A DNA stretch of 64,000 bases from Diabrotica undecimpunctata (taxonomy: Eukaryota > Arthropoda > Insecta > Coleoptera > Chrysomelidae): NCBI RefSeq assembly GCF_040954645.1, contig NC_092807.1, positions 84,758,608 through 84,822,607 of the forward strand. Reading direction: 5' to 3'. Position 1 is the first letter of the stretch, and every line of letters begins with the position of its first letter. Positions 32,786 through 43,724 of the stretch are shown here, piece after piece. The notes beneath the pieces were generated by a model. It ran no database searches. It was not told the origin of the DNA and saw only the letters and a program-made list of their open reading frames with translations. The position numbers were made by a program, and so were the translations under genes.

Positions 32786-33211
32786 ATGTCAAATTACGCA
32801 GATAGAAGGAGTGCTAGATTCGGCGTGACCACAGAAGTTCAGCAGGATCTTTTTAGTGTTCCGCATAACGTCTCTCTAGCCCACTGTGTTGCCCAAGTTC
32901 TTGAGACGACTAAAGGAATCTCGTCCATATATTATAAAAAGTTCGGTCGTTTAGACGAGTTAAAAAATCAGCAGCCTAAAGTTGGAAGAGTACTGAGATT
33001 AGAAGAAGGTTCTCGATCTTTGCTGTGTATGGTGACCAGGAAGTCGTATACAGACAGGGCAAGCTACGAGGATATATGGCGTACTCTAACTAATTTGAAG
33101 AAAATCGTGTGCAATTATGACATCAAGAATTTGGCCTTACCCAAGATGGGCCATGCACTAGAAAATCTGTATTGTAAGATTGTCAGGAGCATGCTTGAAG
33201 TAATCTTCTGA
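32786..33211 (+). CDS. Macrodomain protein (TARG1/OARD1-like) carried by the gypsy element
   Basis: 141 codons, uninterrupted, between pol and the 3' LTR. Reads QQDLFSVPHNVSLAHCVAQV, then SIYYKKFGRLDELKNQQPKV, RSLLCMVTRKSYTDRASYED and NLALPKMGHALENLYCKIVR. The order GDLF-type start, SLAHC, KKFG-ELxxQ, MVT-K, P-x-MG-xxLE matches the small macrodomains that bind ADP-ribose and remove it from proteins or from O-acetyl-ADP-ribose. Positions I align with the human TARG1 catalytic Lys84 and Asp125 are Arg and Glu here, so it may bind rather than cleave. The frame is the same as the end of pol, one TAA (32741-32743) away, and is open from 32744. Captured host gene is an inference. Confidence 0.72.
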   Translation: MSNYADRRSARFGVTTEVQQDLFSVPHNVSLAHCVAQVLETTKGISSIYYKKFGRLDELKNQQPKVGRVLRLEEGSRSLLCMVTRKSYTDRASYEDIWRTLTNLKKIVCNYDIKNLALPKMGHALENLYCKIVRSMLEVIF

Positions 33212-33380
33212 TAAACCGGCGTACAAATTACTGTGTGTTGCATTAACCCGATGAGATCGTATCCTTTAAAGTCAGTAGACTGTTATTTATATCTGAGAGG
33301 TTCATGCAGAGCTGAAGAGCCCTGTAAATTCCGATATCGTGGGCCTACATATAGAGTTGCTGATCGGGACGCTTAGATCT

Positions 33381-33393
33381 AAGAGGTGAGCGG
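33381..33393 (+). promoter_or_regulatory. Polypurine tract of the gypsy element
   Basis: Purine-rich aagaggtgagcgg immediately precedes the TGTTACG start of the LTR, the place where plus-strand priming occurs in LTR retrotransposons. Confidence 0.6.
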
Positions 33394-33669
33394 TGTTACG
33401 AACATACATTCGGCGTGGCGCATGTAACGGTTGCATCTCGAAAGCGTCGAGAACTTTCCATATATGTATAGAGCGCGGGAGAGGTCGATCTGTCAAGCTA
33501 CGAATTAGAGGTGGGACTACTCCAGATGATTCTAGAACAATACTTTTGGTATATATATGTAACGATTTTATGAGTAGAGTTTAGTTGCTAATATATTTTC
33601 GTGCTGTAAACTTATAAATAAATATATTTATATAAATTCGAACCGCTCGTTTTATTTAATCACGCTACA
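33394..33669 (+). repeat. 3' LTR of the gypsy element
   Basis: Starts TGTTACGAACATAC and ends CACGCTACA, the usual TG...CA ends. An AATAAA signal occurs near 33618 with TATA-like runs around it. Length about 276 bp. No second copy was seen in the window, so the LTR call rests on position, ends and the polypurine tract. Confidence 0.7.
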
Positions 33670-35593
33670 ATAAATAAATGATAAAAAAGATATGTAATAG
33701 TATTTATCGTAAATAAATCAGAGCCATAACAGTTTACAGAAAGAGGAAAAAAGCAATTAGAATAGCTAAGATATTGGCCCGAGACCATTCATCGCACCTC
33801 ACTGACGCCCATTATGTATACCTATATTTGTTCGTTATATTTCTTTAATGACAAGATATATTTCTTTCGATTGGTATACAGTTTTAAGATCGCAGGTACA
33901 AATATTTATCGCCCTTCCGAGGATTCTTAGCAGCATTTGACCATTTACTGTCTGCCGACGACTAACACCCATATTTTATCCGACTAATCTAGATTATATT
34001 ATACTAAAACAATATATAGTCATGTTCCGTTTTCTTCCTTACATAGTAACACAACCTTTCTGTTGATACAACTCGGATTGCTCATTTCTGACTGTTTAGC
34101 CTGTCTAACCTAACCTGTCTAAGTTATTTCAAACCTAACCTCAGTACCTACCGATGTTGTTTGTTTCTGTTTTACACCGTGCTTGAATCATTCGTGAAAC
34201 GTCATTAAACCTAAAATTCATAATCCACATCTGAATGCTGTCGTTTAAATGTAAACAAACAAATTTAAAAATCCAGCTGTGCTTTAGACTTCTGTAAAAT
34301 ATAATGTAATAAGTAATATATAGTAGTAAATATATAATATTGTGCAATGTTTCTCACATTTTAAGAAGTATAAAATTAAATATAGAAATTGTAAATAATG
34401 TAATAACAAATTTATTGTACAATTATTTTAACATTAATCAAGCAAAACTATTAACAGAACCAACACAACTTGTCACGAAACTCTCGTAGGTTGTTACATA
34501 TTAACCCTGACAGACTGAGGTTTTATTGCATTTTCATTTACGAGAATATTTCGAAGGCATGAACCGTAAATAATTCTGTTTTTGTTCTATTTAACAATCA
34601 TAGCACACGTTCACCGATAGTAATAAATAATATCTAAGGCTAATAAAAAGATATTAAATATCAAAGTAAATAGTCTTTGACCACGACCCAGTAAGCAATA
34701 ATAATGATTTGAATAAGGAATGTGTGAAAAAATTTAAACAATACAGCGATTGTTTCGTAAAATCTTTCGGTTTTTTTAGATCTCATTAATTTTTCACGTA
34801 ATGTTTGTAGTGCTACACTTGAATCTACTGATCAAGCAAAATAAGCGTATATGTAAATAAAAAAGTAAAAGATCAGTTACCTGTAACTCTGGTTCAGAAG
34901 TAAAAATATAAAGAGGGGTAAATAATATATTAACAAAAACTCCCGTAATTGTATCTCAGTAGAATTTTCTGTATTTAAGATCAAGCTCTTCTCTTGTGTT
35001 TTCCACGTACGTTTTAGAATGAAGTTTTATATACAGAGTCATGTCAAGGTATTTCGCTTCGTTTGCGGACGGCACATGTTTTTTAATATATACATAGATA
35101 CAATTTGTTTAATCTTTTAATTTATGAAGTGACAAATAAAAAAATTACTGTATAACAAACTAAGGTAAATACTCTTGGCATAACTTGGCGTAACACGGAT
35201 ACAAAAAATCAAAAAGTATAAAAGGTAAGCCTAAATACGAATTTCTGACTCGTTGTTTGTCATCAGCATGGTGCGCCATAGAAAAAAATTAACTTAAGAA
35301 AGCGACTGACTTTTGGAAATAATGTCATAAGACCCCGCATCTCACAGTAATGACCAACACATCCACGTAGGAAGCTACAGACTTCTACAGATAACGAAAG
35401 CCAAAATGTTTAGAACATTTAAAACAAAAAGGGAAAGGTTAAAGCGGGAAAGTACTAACATACTAAGGCAAAAAGTACCTTATCTCGTAACAAGGATAAA
35501 AAATAAAGTCAATCTCGTTTTTCATCATCAGTGCGGTGCAGCCAAGTTATAATGGGAAAAAGTTAACTTATGAAAGGGTTAACTTGTATTATG

Positions 35594-35597
<4 letters not shown>
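33670..35597. other. AT-rich spacer with a weak piggyBac-like frame and a diverged direct repeat
   Basis: No gene found. TTAACCCTGACAG at 34501 and GAAAGGGTTAA ending 35582 could be ends of a piggyBac-like non-autonomous element, but similarity between the ends stops after CCCT. Two diverged direct copies of about 100 bp (35189-35304 and 35485-35580) share cgtaacacggat/cgtaacaaggat and a later catcag..tg.ggtgc stretch. Confidence 0.4.

Positions 35598-35674
<77 letters not shown>
35598..35674. repeat. (TA)n microsatellite
   Basis: Nearly pure TA array. Confidence 0.97.
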
Positions 35675-35678
<4 letters not shown>

Positions 35679-35779
35679 GCCAAATCTATGAGGTTTCCTG
35701 AGGTGTTACTTCTTTCGGTGTTACTAGGGATATATTTTGATTTTTATTGATTTTTATTGTTTTTGTTATTGATGATATT

Positions 35780-36115
35780 GTCTAAATGTGTAGCCATCTT
35801 TTTTGTCTTATCATAAATCTTTTTCACTTATTTTTATCCTCCAGTCATATTGGTGGAGATAGAATTTTTCAGTTTTTAATCTTTTAAGTTTTCTAGTATC
35901 AGTCTATAATAAATAATCAGGGCTGTTGTCATCATTTAACTCTCTAAGGTAGATATTAGATCTTTTTTCTTGAATCTTTTGTATTTTAATCGTTAAATTT
36001 TGGGTAGCATGTTTCAATCTAGTTTTATCTACAGAAAATCTAGTTTGTATCCATCCCTTTCTTAACTTCTTTTTACTGTAATTAAACCTATAACCTACTT
36101 GGAATGTTTATTTTA
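35780..36115 (-). pseudogene. Jockey-like LINE fragment (linker before RT)
   Basis: Minus-strand reading: WIQTRFSVDKTRLKHATQNL, then RSNIYLRELNDDNSPDYLL and TRKLKRLKTEKFYLHQYDW. The arrangement resembles the endonuclease-RT linker of Jockey-clade ORF2. Stops are present and neither flanking domain is visible. Confidence 0.45.
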
Positions 36116-36754
36116 CTCTGTTTTCTATCTAATCACTGTTGTTCTTTATTAGGCTTTAAACTCTTACGGTACATCGGTATATCTTATTCTTCTTCTAAAA
36201 TGAAGCGACACTTAAAATCGCTTAATCACTTTATCGTGGGACCTTTGTATCAAACTCTGTCTTAATCTTTCTTACATATGTATGTATATATATACAGAAT
36301 ATATGGTAATAAAGAAACACTCTGACGATTGGACTAGGAATTAACATTAATAATAATAAAACAATTTTATTGTTAATAAAATACAGAAGTTGATTAACAT
36401 GTATAAACATCTAAGAATAAAAATTTGTGTTTATAGCTTTTAGAAAACATTATACTCAATTACGATTTAACACGCCTCACATAATTCCATTAGTGTTCAT
36501 TTCATGTGTGAAAATTAACTTTTAGGCACCTTTAACAATTTATTTTTTTCCATAGCTAATGTTAAAGTGTTGCCATAAAAACTGTTTTGAGTAGATAAGT
36601 ATCACTTTAACCGCAAGGGTAGATAAAGTGACACTTTAACAGCAAGAGTACATAAAATGTTTTAATTTTTTTTTTATTCAATAAAATTTACAAATTCAAA
36701 CACATTAAGGATTAAAAACAACTGAAATTTTACTATTAACATTATTAGAAATAT
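36116..36754. other. AT-rich spacer with a two-copy short tandem repeat
   Basis: At 36591-36647 a unit of about 28 bases (gtagataa..cactttaac.gcaag) occurs twice in tandem, the third start breaking off. No gene recognised. Confidence 0.5.
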
Positions 36755-37288
36755 CTATTTTTGGAGCATCACAACTTGTACTCGTTTGCTTAAACATTTG
36801 ATTCGAGGTATTTTGGACTTTTTAGCTTTGTATCCTCCACTCAGGTTTTTAAGTAAGGTGGTTAACTTGCTGAATTTAGAAATTTCACAATTTTCATTCA
36901 CCAACAACGTACGCTTCAGCGTCGAATAATACGACCATAATGACGATGGCATCGCTTTCTTCGACTTTTCAGAAAAATACGCCAGAAGTATTTTTATACT
37001 CACGCCATTTATATTCTTAATGCTTTTCCAATTTTTAAAAGACTGGTATTCTTTCTCATACTTCATTCTAGGTTTTTGTGGCAACAATAAACTTTCTGCT
37101 TCCAACACTGCATTTTCTACATCTGATGGCAGGTTTTCCTTTTCTTGTGTCAATTCTTTTCCGTCCATTTCGTATTTATTCACTTTGTACACAAAACGCA
37201 ACAATATTCTCCGCAAAAACCAAAACGTAACATTTGTTTGACATTTGTTGACAGAGTAATTCATATCCCTAGCAACGGAGCAACACAA
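36755..37288 (-). pseudogene. Crypton-like tyrosine recombinase, N-terminal fragment
   Basis: 177 codons. Residues around 80-165 read YEKEYQSFKNWKSIKNING, then SIKILLAYFSEKSKKAMPSS and LWSYYSTLKRTLLVNENC, and ISKFSKLTTLLKNLSGGYKA followed by KKSKIP. This matches the core-binding (SAM-like) domain that precedes the catalytic domain in insect Crypton-type tyrosine recombinases. The catalytic R...HxxR...Y region is missing; the frame ends in a shifted tail. The likely translation start is Met41 (MDGKELTQEK), since the first 40 residues look non-coding. Such enzymes cut and rejoin DNA through a tyrosine. Confidence 0.6.
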
Positions 37289-37384
37289 TTGCGATTTTTA
37301 TGCTAAAAATTACAATTTTCTTTGAAATTCTATTTTTCACCTGAACTTGAAGTCTTGCTATAAAAAAAATGTTGTATTGCAGAC

Positions 37385-37482
37385 GACGATAAAATCGCAA
37401 TATCTTCTCGAGCATAATTAGCGTCTCGACTGACGTCTCGACGCTAAAAACGCTCTCGAAGATAAAGTACAATTTTATCGTC
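37385..37482. repeat. Imperfect palindrome upstream of the Crypton-like ORF
   Basis: gacgataaaat (37385-37395) pairs with attttatcgtc (37472-37482), and tagcgtc with gacgcta near the centre, with a tgac spacer between two gtctcgac words. Arms of about 45 bases are partly mismatched. It lies about 100 bases upstream of the minus-strand ORF. Function unknown. Confidence 0.65.
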
Positions 37483-37490
37483 TTGTACAA

Positions 37491-38299
37491 TAAATAGCTA
37501 TTAATTCACTTGACAACATTTTTTAATTACTATTTTTTATTAAGGAAATACATATTTAATTATCATATACTTGTATTTATTACTCTGGAGATTGTTGTTC
37601 TAAAGCAAAAAATAGTACTTATTATTTAGGTAGTACTTATTCTTGCATTCTTGTGGATGCAGTCTATTTGGCCCACAAGACAAAGAAAACTATTTGATTT
37701 GACTTACTGAGAAGCTTTCGAATTTATTTTTCAAGACATCTGTTGACAATAAGTAAATATAAAAATTATCCAGTTATAAGATTAAATATTAATTGTTTTT
37801 TCTTTTTTTTTACTTACTAGTCGTGAGATTACAAATAAGTTTGACTTTAAAAAAAAGCACAATCACACACATATTCAAATTTAAAAAAAAAAATTTAAAT
37901 TTTTAAAACATTTGGTTCCTTAAAAATATATAATTGTCATGTTTGGTTGATTAACATACCTAATGAATAGTATACAGTTCTTTTATGTGGAAAGCAAAAC
38001 CAGTAACAATAGTTTTTATTATTAATTTGATTGTCGACGAAAAATAAATTAGTCCAGTCAATATAGCTCAAGTATATATGAATTTTTCTAATGTCGGAGA
38101 CTAATTGTCAAATAAATAATATATTGAATAACGAGATTATTAAATATGCAGTACCCGGGAAATAGTTTAGAACAACATAAGCAAAACAGTATAGTGATAG
38201 TACTAGAAAAAATTAGAGTATTATACAACGGCAGAGGAGATTAAGAAAATAAAAAGATTTGTAACATTTGCAAACCTTTAGCAGAAAAAGCTACATCCA
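37491..38299. other. AT-rich spacer, nothing recognised
   Basis: No ORF or motif found on either strand. Confidence 0.5.
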
Positions 38300-38890
38300 T
38301 AAATAAATTAATAAAGAAAAATTTTTAGATTTATCGAAGAACAAGTTTATTTTAGGAACTGATGCATCAGATATTGCTTTAGGAGAGACTTTGTCGAGTA
38401 GTAATGACAATCCAATAGCAGTTCGCAGTAAAACACTAAATAAAGCCGATTAAATTATCCATCGATAGAAAAATATCTATTAGGAATAGTATGGAGCATT
38501 TTCAAATACAGATACCACCTGCTACAAAAAGAATTTATTATTTGGACGGATTACCATTTATTGGTACACCTATTCGGTATGACAAATACGTCTAGCAGAG
38601 TAACCCAATTTGAAATACATTAGAAAAAATACAATAATATATGACAATAATAAGTTCACAATTAAATATGTGGACGAAACAGAAAACGTCACTCAGATCA
38701 TTTTTCACAAATACAAATTATCACATCGGAAGGACTGTAGCAACTAAACAAAGACGTGAAGAAGAATATATTGGAATAAAAAATTCAGAAAAATAAAAAA
38801 GTTGAAACAGTAGCCAAATCATTGGTAGAAAATTCTATCTTGAGGTATGGAGTACAAAGAAGAATAGTTACCAACAAAGGAAAAATGTAA
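38300..38890 (+). pseudogene. Second gypsy fragment (RNase H and integrase pieces)
   Basis: Plus strand: KNKFILGTDASDIALGETLS (38345-38405) is the RNase H start of Ty3/gypsy pol. Then comes YPSIEKYLLGIVWSIFKYRY and IIWTDYHLLVHLFGM. At about 38805-38880 AETVAKSLVENSILRYGVQR then IVTNKG matches the integrase core around its second Asp (here Asn). One frameshift within RNase H; the rest of pol is deleted. Confidence 0.75.
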
Positions 38891-38894
38891 AGAA

Positions 38895-40118
38895 AAGAAA
38901 AAAGCTAGAAATACATGTCAACCAAAACACAAGAGGCATACCATAATTACAAGACAATTAGAAACAAAACTCATGCACTTGTAAGAAAAATAAAAAATGA
39001 TCACTGGGAATGCTTTTCGAAAGAAATAGAACATCATTGTTACGTTCTGCAAAAATAAATATGGCGCTTCACAAGAGGCCAAAGAACAGAGGTAAAGTTA
39101 CAAAACACATAAAAAATGATTGTGGATTGACTACCTAAAAAAGCTCTATGCAGAGGAAGAACAAACAACACTAGAACCGGAAACACCAGAAGTTATCACA
39201 AGTGAAGAACTTAATATAAATGTACAGGAAGTTCGAAAAATACTTGAACACCTGAAGAACAGAAAAGCAGCAGGTAAAGACGGGATACCAAACGATCTAC
39301 TGAAATATGGTGGAGCAGCAATAACGGAACAATTAACAACATTAATTAATAAAATTACAAAGCACAGTTAAATACCGAAAGAATGAAGAACGAGCGAACT
39401 AATTCTACTATTCAAAAAAGGAGATAAAAAAACAACCAGAAAACTACAGAAGTATAAACTTGTTAAATACTACGCTAAAACTTACAACTAAAATTTTACT
39501 AGTGCTAATAAATCAGAGCAAAAGTTTTGCAGATGAACAACAGGGTTATCGTGGTGGAAGATCGGATACAGATGGAATATTCGTTATAAAGCAGATTACT
39601 GAGAAATCACTATGGTATAATAGACCAGCATTTCTGTGTCTGATTGACCTAAAGAAAGCATTTGACAGAGTAAGACTCAAAGATGTAATCCATCTTCTGT
39701 ATAATAGAGAAGTTCCCCTAAATATTATAAAAATTATCGACAACTTTTACCAAAAACAACAAAATAGAAGTCAGAATAGATGGACAACTTACAGAAACTA
39801 TAGAAATAGGTAGCGGAATAAGACAAGGAGATTTATTGAGCCCCATGCTCTTCAATTTGATCATGGATGAAATCATTAAAAGCTTTAACAAAGGAAGAGG
39901 ATACAAAGAAATAAAAATAGTCTGTTACGCAGATGACGCAATATTTATAGCCCAAGATGAGGATATTATACAAAGACTGGTCCACAGATTTAACGTAAGA
40001 GCAAAAGGATTTAATATGACAATCTCATCTCAGAAAACTAAAACAATAGTAGTCAGCAAAGAACCAACCAGATGTAAAATAGATATTGATGGCATCAGTA
40101 TTGAACAGGTAATGGAAA
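38895..40118 (+). pseudogene. RTE-like LINE, linker and RT, 3'-interrupted
   Basis: Linker KIKNDHWECFSKEIEHHCY (about 38985-39040) leads to DYLKKLYAEEEQTTLEPE and the RT: LKNRKAAGKDGIPNDLLKYG, QQGYRGGRSDTDGIFVIKQI, CLIDLKKAFDRVRLKDVI, GSGIRQGDLLSPMLFNLIMD and VCYADDAIFIAQDEDI (catalytic box at about 39928). Frameshifts near 39370, 39430 and 39770. The sequence is cut at about 40118 (SIEQVMEI) where unrelated T-rich DNA begins, so the C-terminus is absent. Confidence 0.87.
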
Positions 40119-40582
40119 TACTTTTTTTTTGAGTTGCCAACCTATATGAAGGTATTTACCAACTCGTTCAGTAACACTGTCTTTTGTTTGTACCGATAAG
40201 GGACACCAAATCAATTTTAAGTCATTGTTGTGATTTACTGATATTGATTTTATGTTTTATTTTCTGTATATTCCATGTTCTCATATTAATTTACATTTGT
40301 GTCGGTTATCACTAGATCCGATAGAATTACTGTATCTTTATTATTTCTCACTAATAATATTACAAAAAAAAACCTGAAGGGGTAAACAAAATAAGTTTTA
40401 TATTATTTGTCGGATCGATGTAAAATGTTGATGGTTTACTAAGGACCATAAGATACAAATGTGGAAGCAATATTAAATGTATGGGTAAATAATAATAAAT
40501 GAGGTTGCCTTATAGTTTTTTAATTTTTCAGCTTTTTGTGCTTTTAAATGTTGTTATTAACTAAATAATATGTAGCTTTTCT

Positions 40583-40655
<73 letters not shown>

Positions 40656-41800
40656 CTAAGAAACTTAGATATCTAGATTATTTCAAAGTCCCGAGCAAAC
40701 TTACTTCTCCGAAATATGACTCAAAACTTTATGTTTATAAACAAAGATATTATTTTATTATTATTTCTGGTATTTTATGATTTATGAAGTAACCGATACG
40801 AATAAATCATAAATTTAAAATACAATTCATTAGTTTTGTTAAATGAATAATTTAACACCTATGAGTTTTTTGTCTATTAAAAATATATTACGAGCGACTC
40901 ATTATATTAAATAATACTACTCACATACTTACCTACATTTGCATCGTTTAAGTTTAATAATTTATGGAACTATTTTTGACCACCTGTTATTTTTAGACTT
41001 TCTACAAACTTCTTCGTCGGTATATATCTAAAGAAGAGGACAAGTTGTCTCTCTTTGAAGAAAATATATCTTTTATCATTTCTTATAGTTGGGGGGCAGG
41101 TTTTGCATTTATTTATTATTACTTTAGTAGTTTAGTCTTGTAAATGGTTTTTATAATATATTAGTACTTATTAAAAGTGGTCATGAAGAGTAAGATATTA
41201 AATGATAGACTTGACTGTGATAAGTAAGATAGCAGAAACTGATGTCTAGAAGCGAAATAAGTTTTAATTTTAAATTTAAAATGTTCCTATTTTTTTGGAA
41301 AGTTTAACGTAATTTTTTTTTATTTTTTTTTTAATTGCCGTATTGTCAGATTCTAGTAATAGCCTAAGAAGGTATAGATTGAATTCTGGCAGGCATTTTA
41401 ACTTTTTTTAACTAAACTAAAAATTTTAACTAAAGCTAATTTTGCCAACCAAAAGACCTAAGTTAGCCTCGTACTTTGCGGTAGCTAAAGGTAGAATTCA
41501 TGAAAAGTGGATGCCACTGTCTGGCGGGCGTAATCTATCCCGATGTGAAAATATGGGAGAGCTCTACACTCTACACTGAGTAAGAATCGACACATCAAGG
41601 CCTGGGTGGGAACGTTCTCATTTCCGACACTGCGCATTAGCATAAATGCCTAATAGGCAATTTCCTAAAATTAAATAAACAGCGGATCAATAACGGACAT
41701 GACATAGAAGCTAGAATCTGTAGCTAGTTCATCAACTCTAGATTTATTTATTCTTAAATTATCAGAGAAGCCATAGAAAAAGAAAAAAATGCCAAATTGT
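40119..41800. other. AT-rich spacer containing a (TA)n array; nothing else recognised
   Basis: A pure TA array occupies 40586-40653. A GC-richer patch at 41450-41640 (gtggatgccactgtctggcg) stands out but encodes nothing I can name. Confidence 0.5.
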
Positions 41801-41813
41801 CTTAATAAAAGAA

Positions 41814-42319
41814 ATGATGGAATCCGGTCATCCGGTTCCCTTGATATGCAGACCTCTCATAAAAAAATATCCCGTCATCAGTAAAGTTCGCGCTAACCAC
41901 CGCACCAATACCCACGCTAACCTCCAGCCAAATCACGTCACTATCAAGGGTATAAATGATCCGTCTGCTATTACCAGTAGCAGTAATACATTGATTAGTG
42001 ATCAATGTAGTAGTTAAAGAAGACATCAAGAGACATCAAAACGAAATCCTGTTGAGTTTGATATTAACTCTTGTAATAATATTAATCTTAGCGTTAGATT
42101 TAATTGTACTAACCGAGAAAATCTTTCGGAACGTTTAATATTATATAAATATAATCATGGTACTCATGGGATGTACGTCGCAGGGGCAAAAGTGATACCC
42201 CATAGAGCTACCGTACTTTGGTGGATTATAACTTTGGCAGTTACGTGTTATGTGCTTAATTTCTGCCTGTGGGAACGAAATAGACACAAAGTCAAAAAGG
42301 TGCCACAGAAGAAAATATA
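41814..42319 (+). pseudogene. Possible pickpocket-like (DEG/ENaC) channel N-terminal segment
   Basis: One frame from Met at 41814 to a stop at 42317-42319, interrupted by a single TAA (42015-42017). It encodes a polar, Ser/Asn-rich N-terminus, then YNHGTHGMYVAG and a hydrophobic stretch VLWWIITLAVTCYVLNFCLW followed by ERNRHKVKK. A cytosolic tail, a THG motif, then the first transmembrane helix beginning with W is the N-terminal plan of DEG/ENaC sodium channels. The extracellular domain is not present. It may be a broken host exon or a retrocopy. The similarity is short and could mislead. Confidence 0.4.
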
Positions 42320-42651
42320 AGTGACCCGTCTGAATCTGCAAATAAAAATTTGCCAGGAACGAGAAGGAAGTCAACACCGATCGCGGACTCTGGGCCCTAT
42401 AGGTGAACCTACAGAATAGTGAAGCAGCTTCAGTTTTAAAGTAACGATATTGTTCCTCTACCTAGTCTGCTTTCACATTTAAGTTTTCCTTAAATGATTA
42501 GTTAATTAAAATTTGCATTTATTTCGTTTTTGTGAGACTCATATTTGATCAAAGTTCACTAATTAATGTCAAGTGATGAGTAGGCAGATTGAGACCTCAG
42601 TGGCGTTTGACGGTTGTCGTATTTCTGAAGATTAAGATACTGGTACGTCAC

Positions 42652-42655
<4 letters not shown>
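42320..42655. other. Spacer, nothing recognised
   Basis: No continuation of the channel-like frame and no other family seen. Confidence 0.5.

Positions 42656-42697
<42 letters not shown>
42656..42697. repeat. (TA)n microsatellite
   Basis: Pure TA array. Confidence 0.97.
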
Positions 42698-42699
<2 letters not shown>

Positions 42700-42729
42700 T
42701 TAGTCGTTAACTGAATAAGTTGATGAGGG

Positions 42730-43185
42730 AAAAACTGTTTGTTTTAAGTTGGACCTTCAGAATTTTGTCTGTATTTTTTAATTTCCTAATTTCCATAGAT
42801 TCTGGTAAATATAGCTTAAGGCCTTTCTTATGTGAAGAAGTTAAAATTCGTCATTAAAAGCATAATTGTGCTCTAGAAGGTGACGTGCGTAGCATCTGTT
42901 TTTCTATTATTAAATGCTCTTTTATGTTCTTCTATACGTTTGTTAAGAGTTCTACTAGTTTGACCGATGTAAGTTTTTAGACAGTCGCCACATTTAAGTT
43001 TGTATACACCACTGTGTAGGTGAAGTTTGTTCTAAAAGTTGATGTTATTCTTTTCTTTTTTATGTGTTTGGCTATTTTTGTCGAAAGCTTGCCTGTATAT
43101 GTAATCTACAGAGGGTTTTTCCTGTGATGGTGGAAATACTAATTTCAGAGCTTTCTTATGTAGTATTTGGTTTAAAATTTAGTTT
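42730..43185 (-). pseudogene. Second Penelope-like fragment (GIY-YIG endonuclease)
   Basis: Minus strand: GKLSTKIAKHIKKKRITSTF (about 43100-43040), then [30 protein letters not shown] and [11 protein letters not shown] (43010-42880), the GIY-YIG core with its upstream basic region. A tail near 42780 resembles the end of the protein. Frameshifts near 43030 and 42960 kill it. RT is absent. It belongs to a different subfamily from the copy at 0.3-3.6 kb, judged by the differing core residues. Confidence 0.78.
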
Positions 43186-43474
43186 ATTTATTATTAGAAT
43201 AAACAATAAAAACATTTCATAATGTGAGTCTTTATGTAGTTACTAACTTTGCAAAAGATGGTCACAATCGGTCAAGTAGATTTTAAACAATTATATTTGT
43301 TTATTGCATTTGAAACAACAAAGGTTATTTTCAAATGGCTGTACAGGTGATTTGTAAATACTTATAATGTTTTTTTTGTCTTATTATCTTTATAAAGTTT
43401 TCATATTTTTGATAACTATATTAATTTTTAATTGTTTACTTACAAATAATTGATGCAGAATGAAGTACCATTAC

Positions 43475-43716
<242 letters not shown>

Positions 43717-43724
<8 letters not shown>

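Larger units (their letters stand above)
30149..33669 (+). mobile_element. Decayed Ty3/gypsy LTR retrotransposon with a macrodomain cargo ORF
   Basis: Order on the plus strand: gag, a truncated pol (end of RNase H, then integrase), a macrodomain ORF, a purine-rich tract, and a 3' LTR. Protease and nearly all of RT are deleted between the gag zinc knuckle and RNase H. No 5' LTR was found to the left of gag, where LINE-like sequence occurs instead. Gag and pol carry frameshifts and stops, so the copy is not autonomous. Confidence 0.87.
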
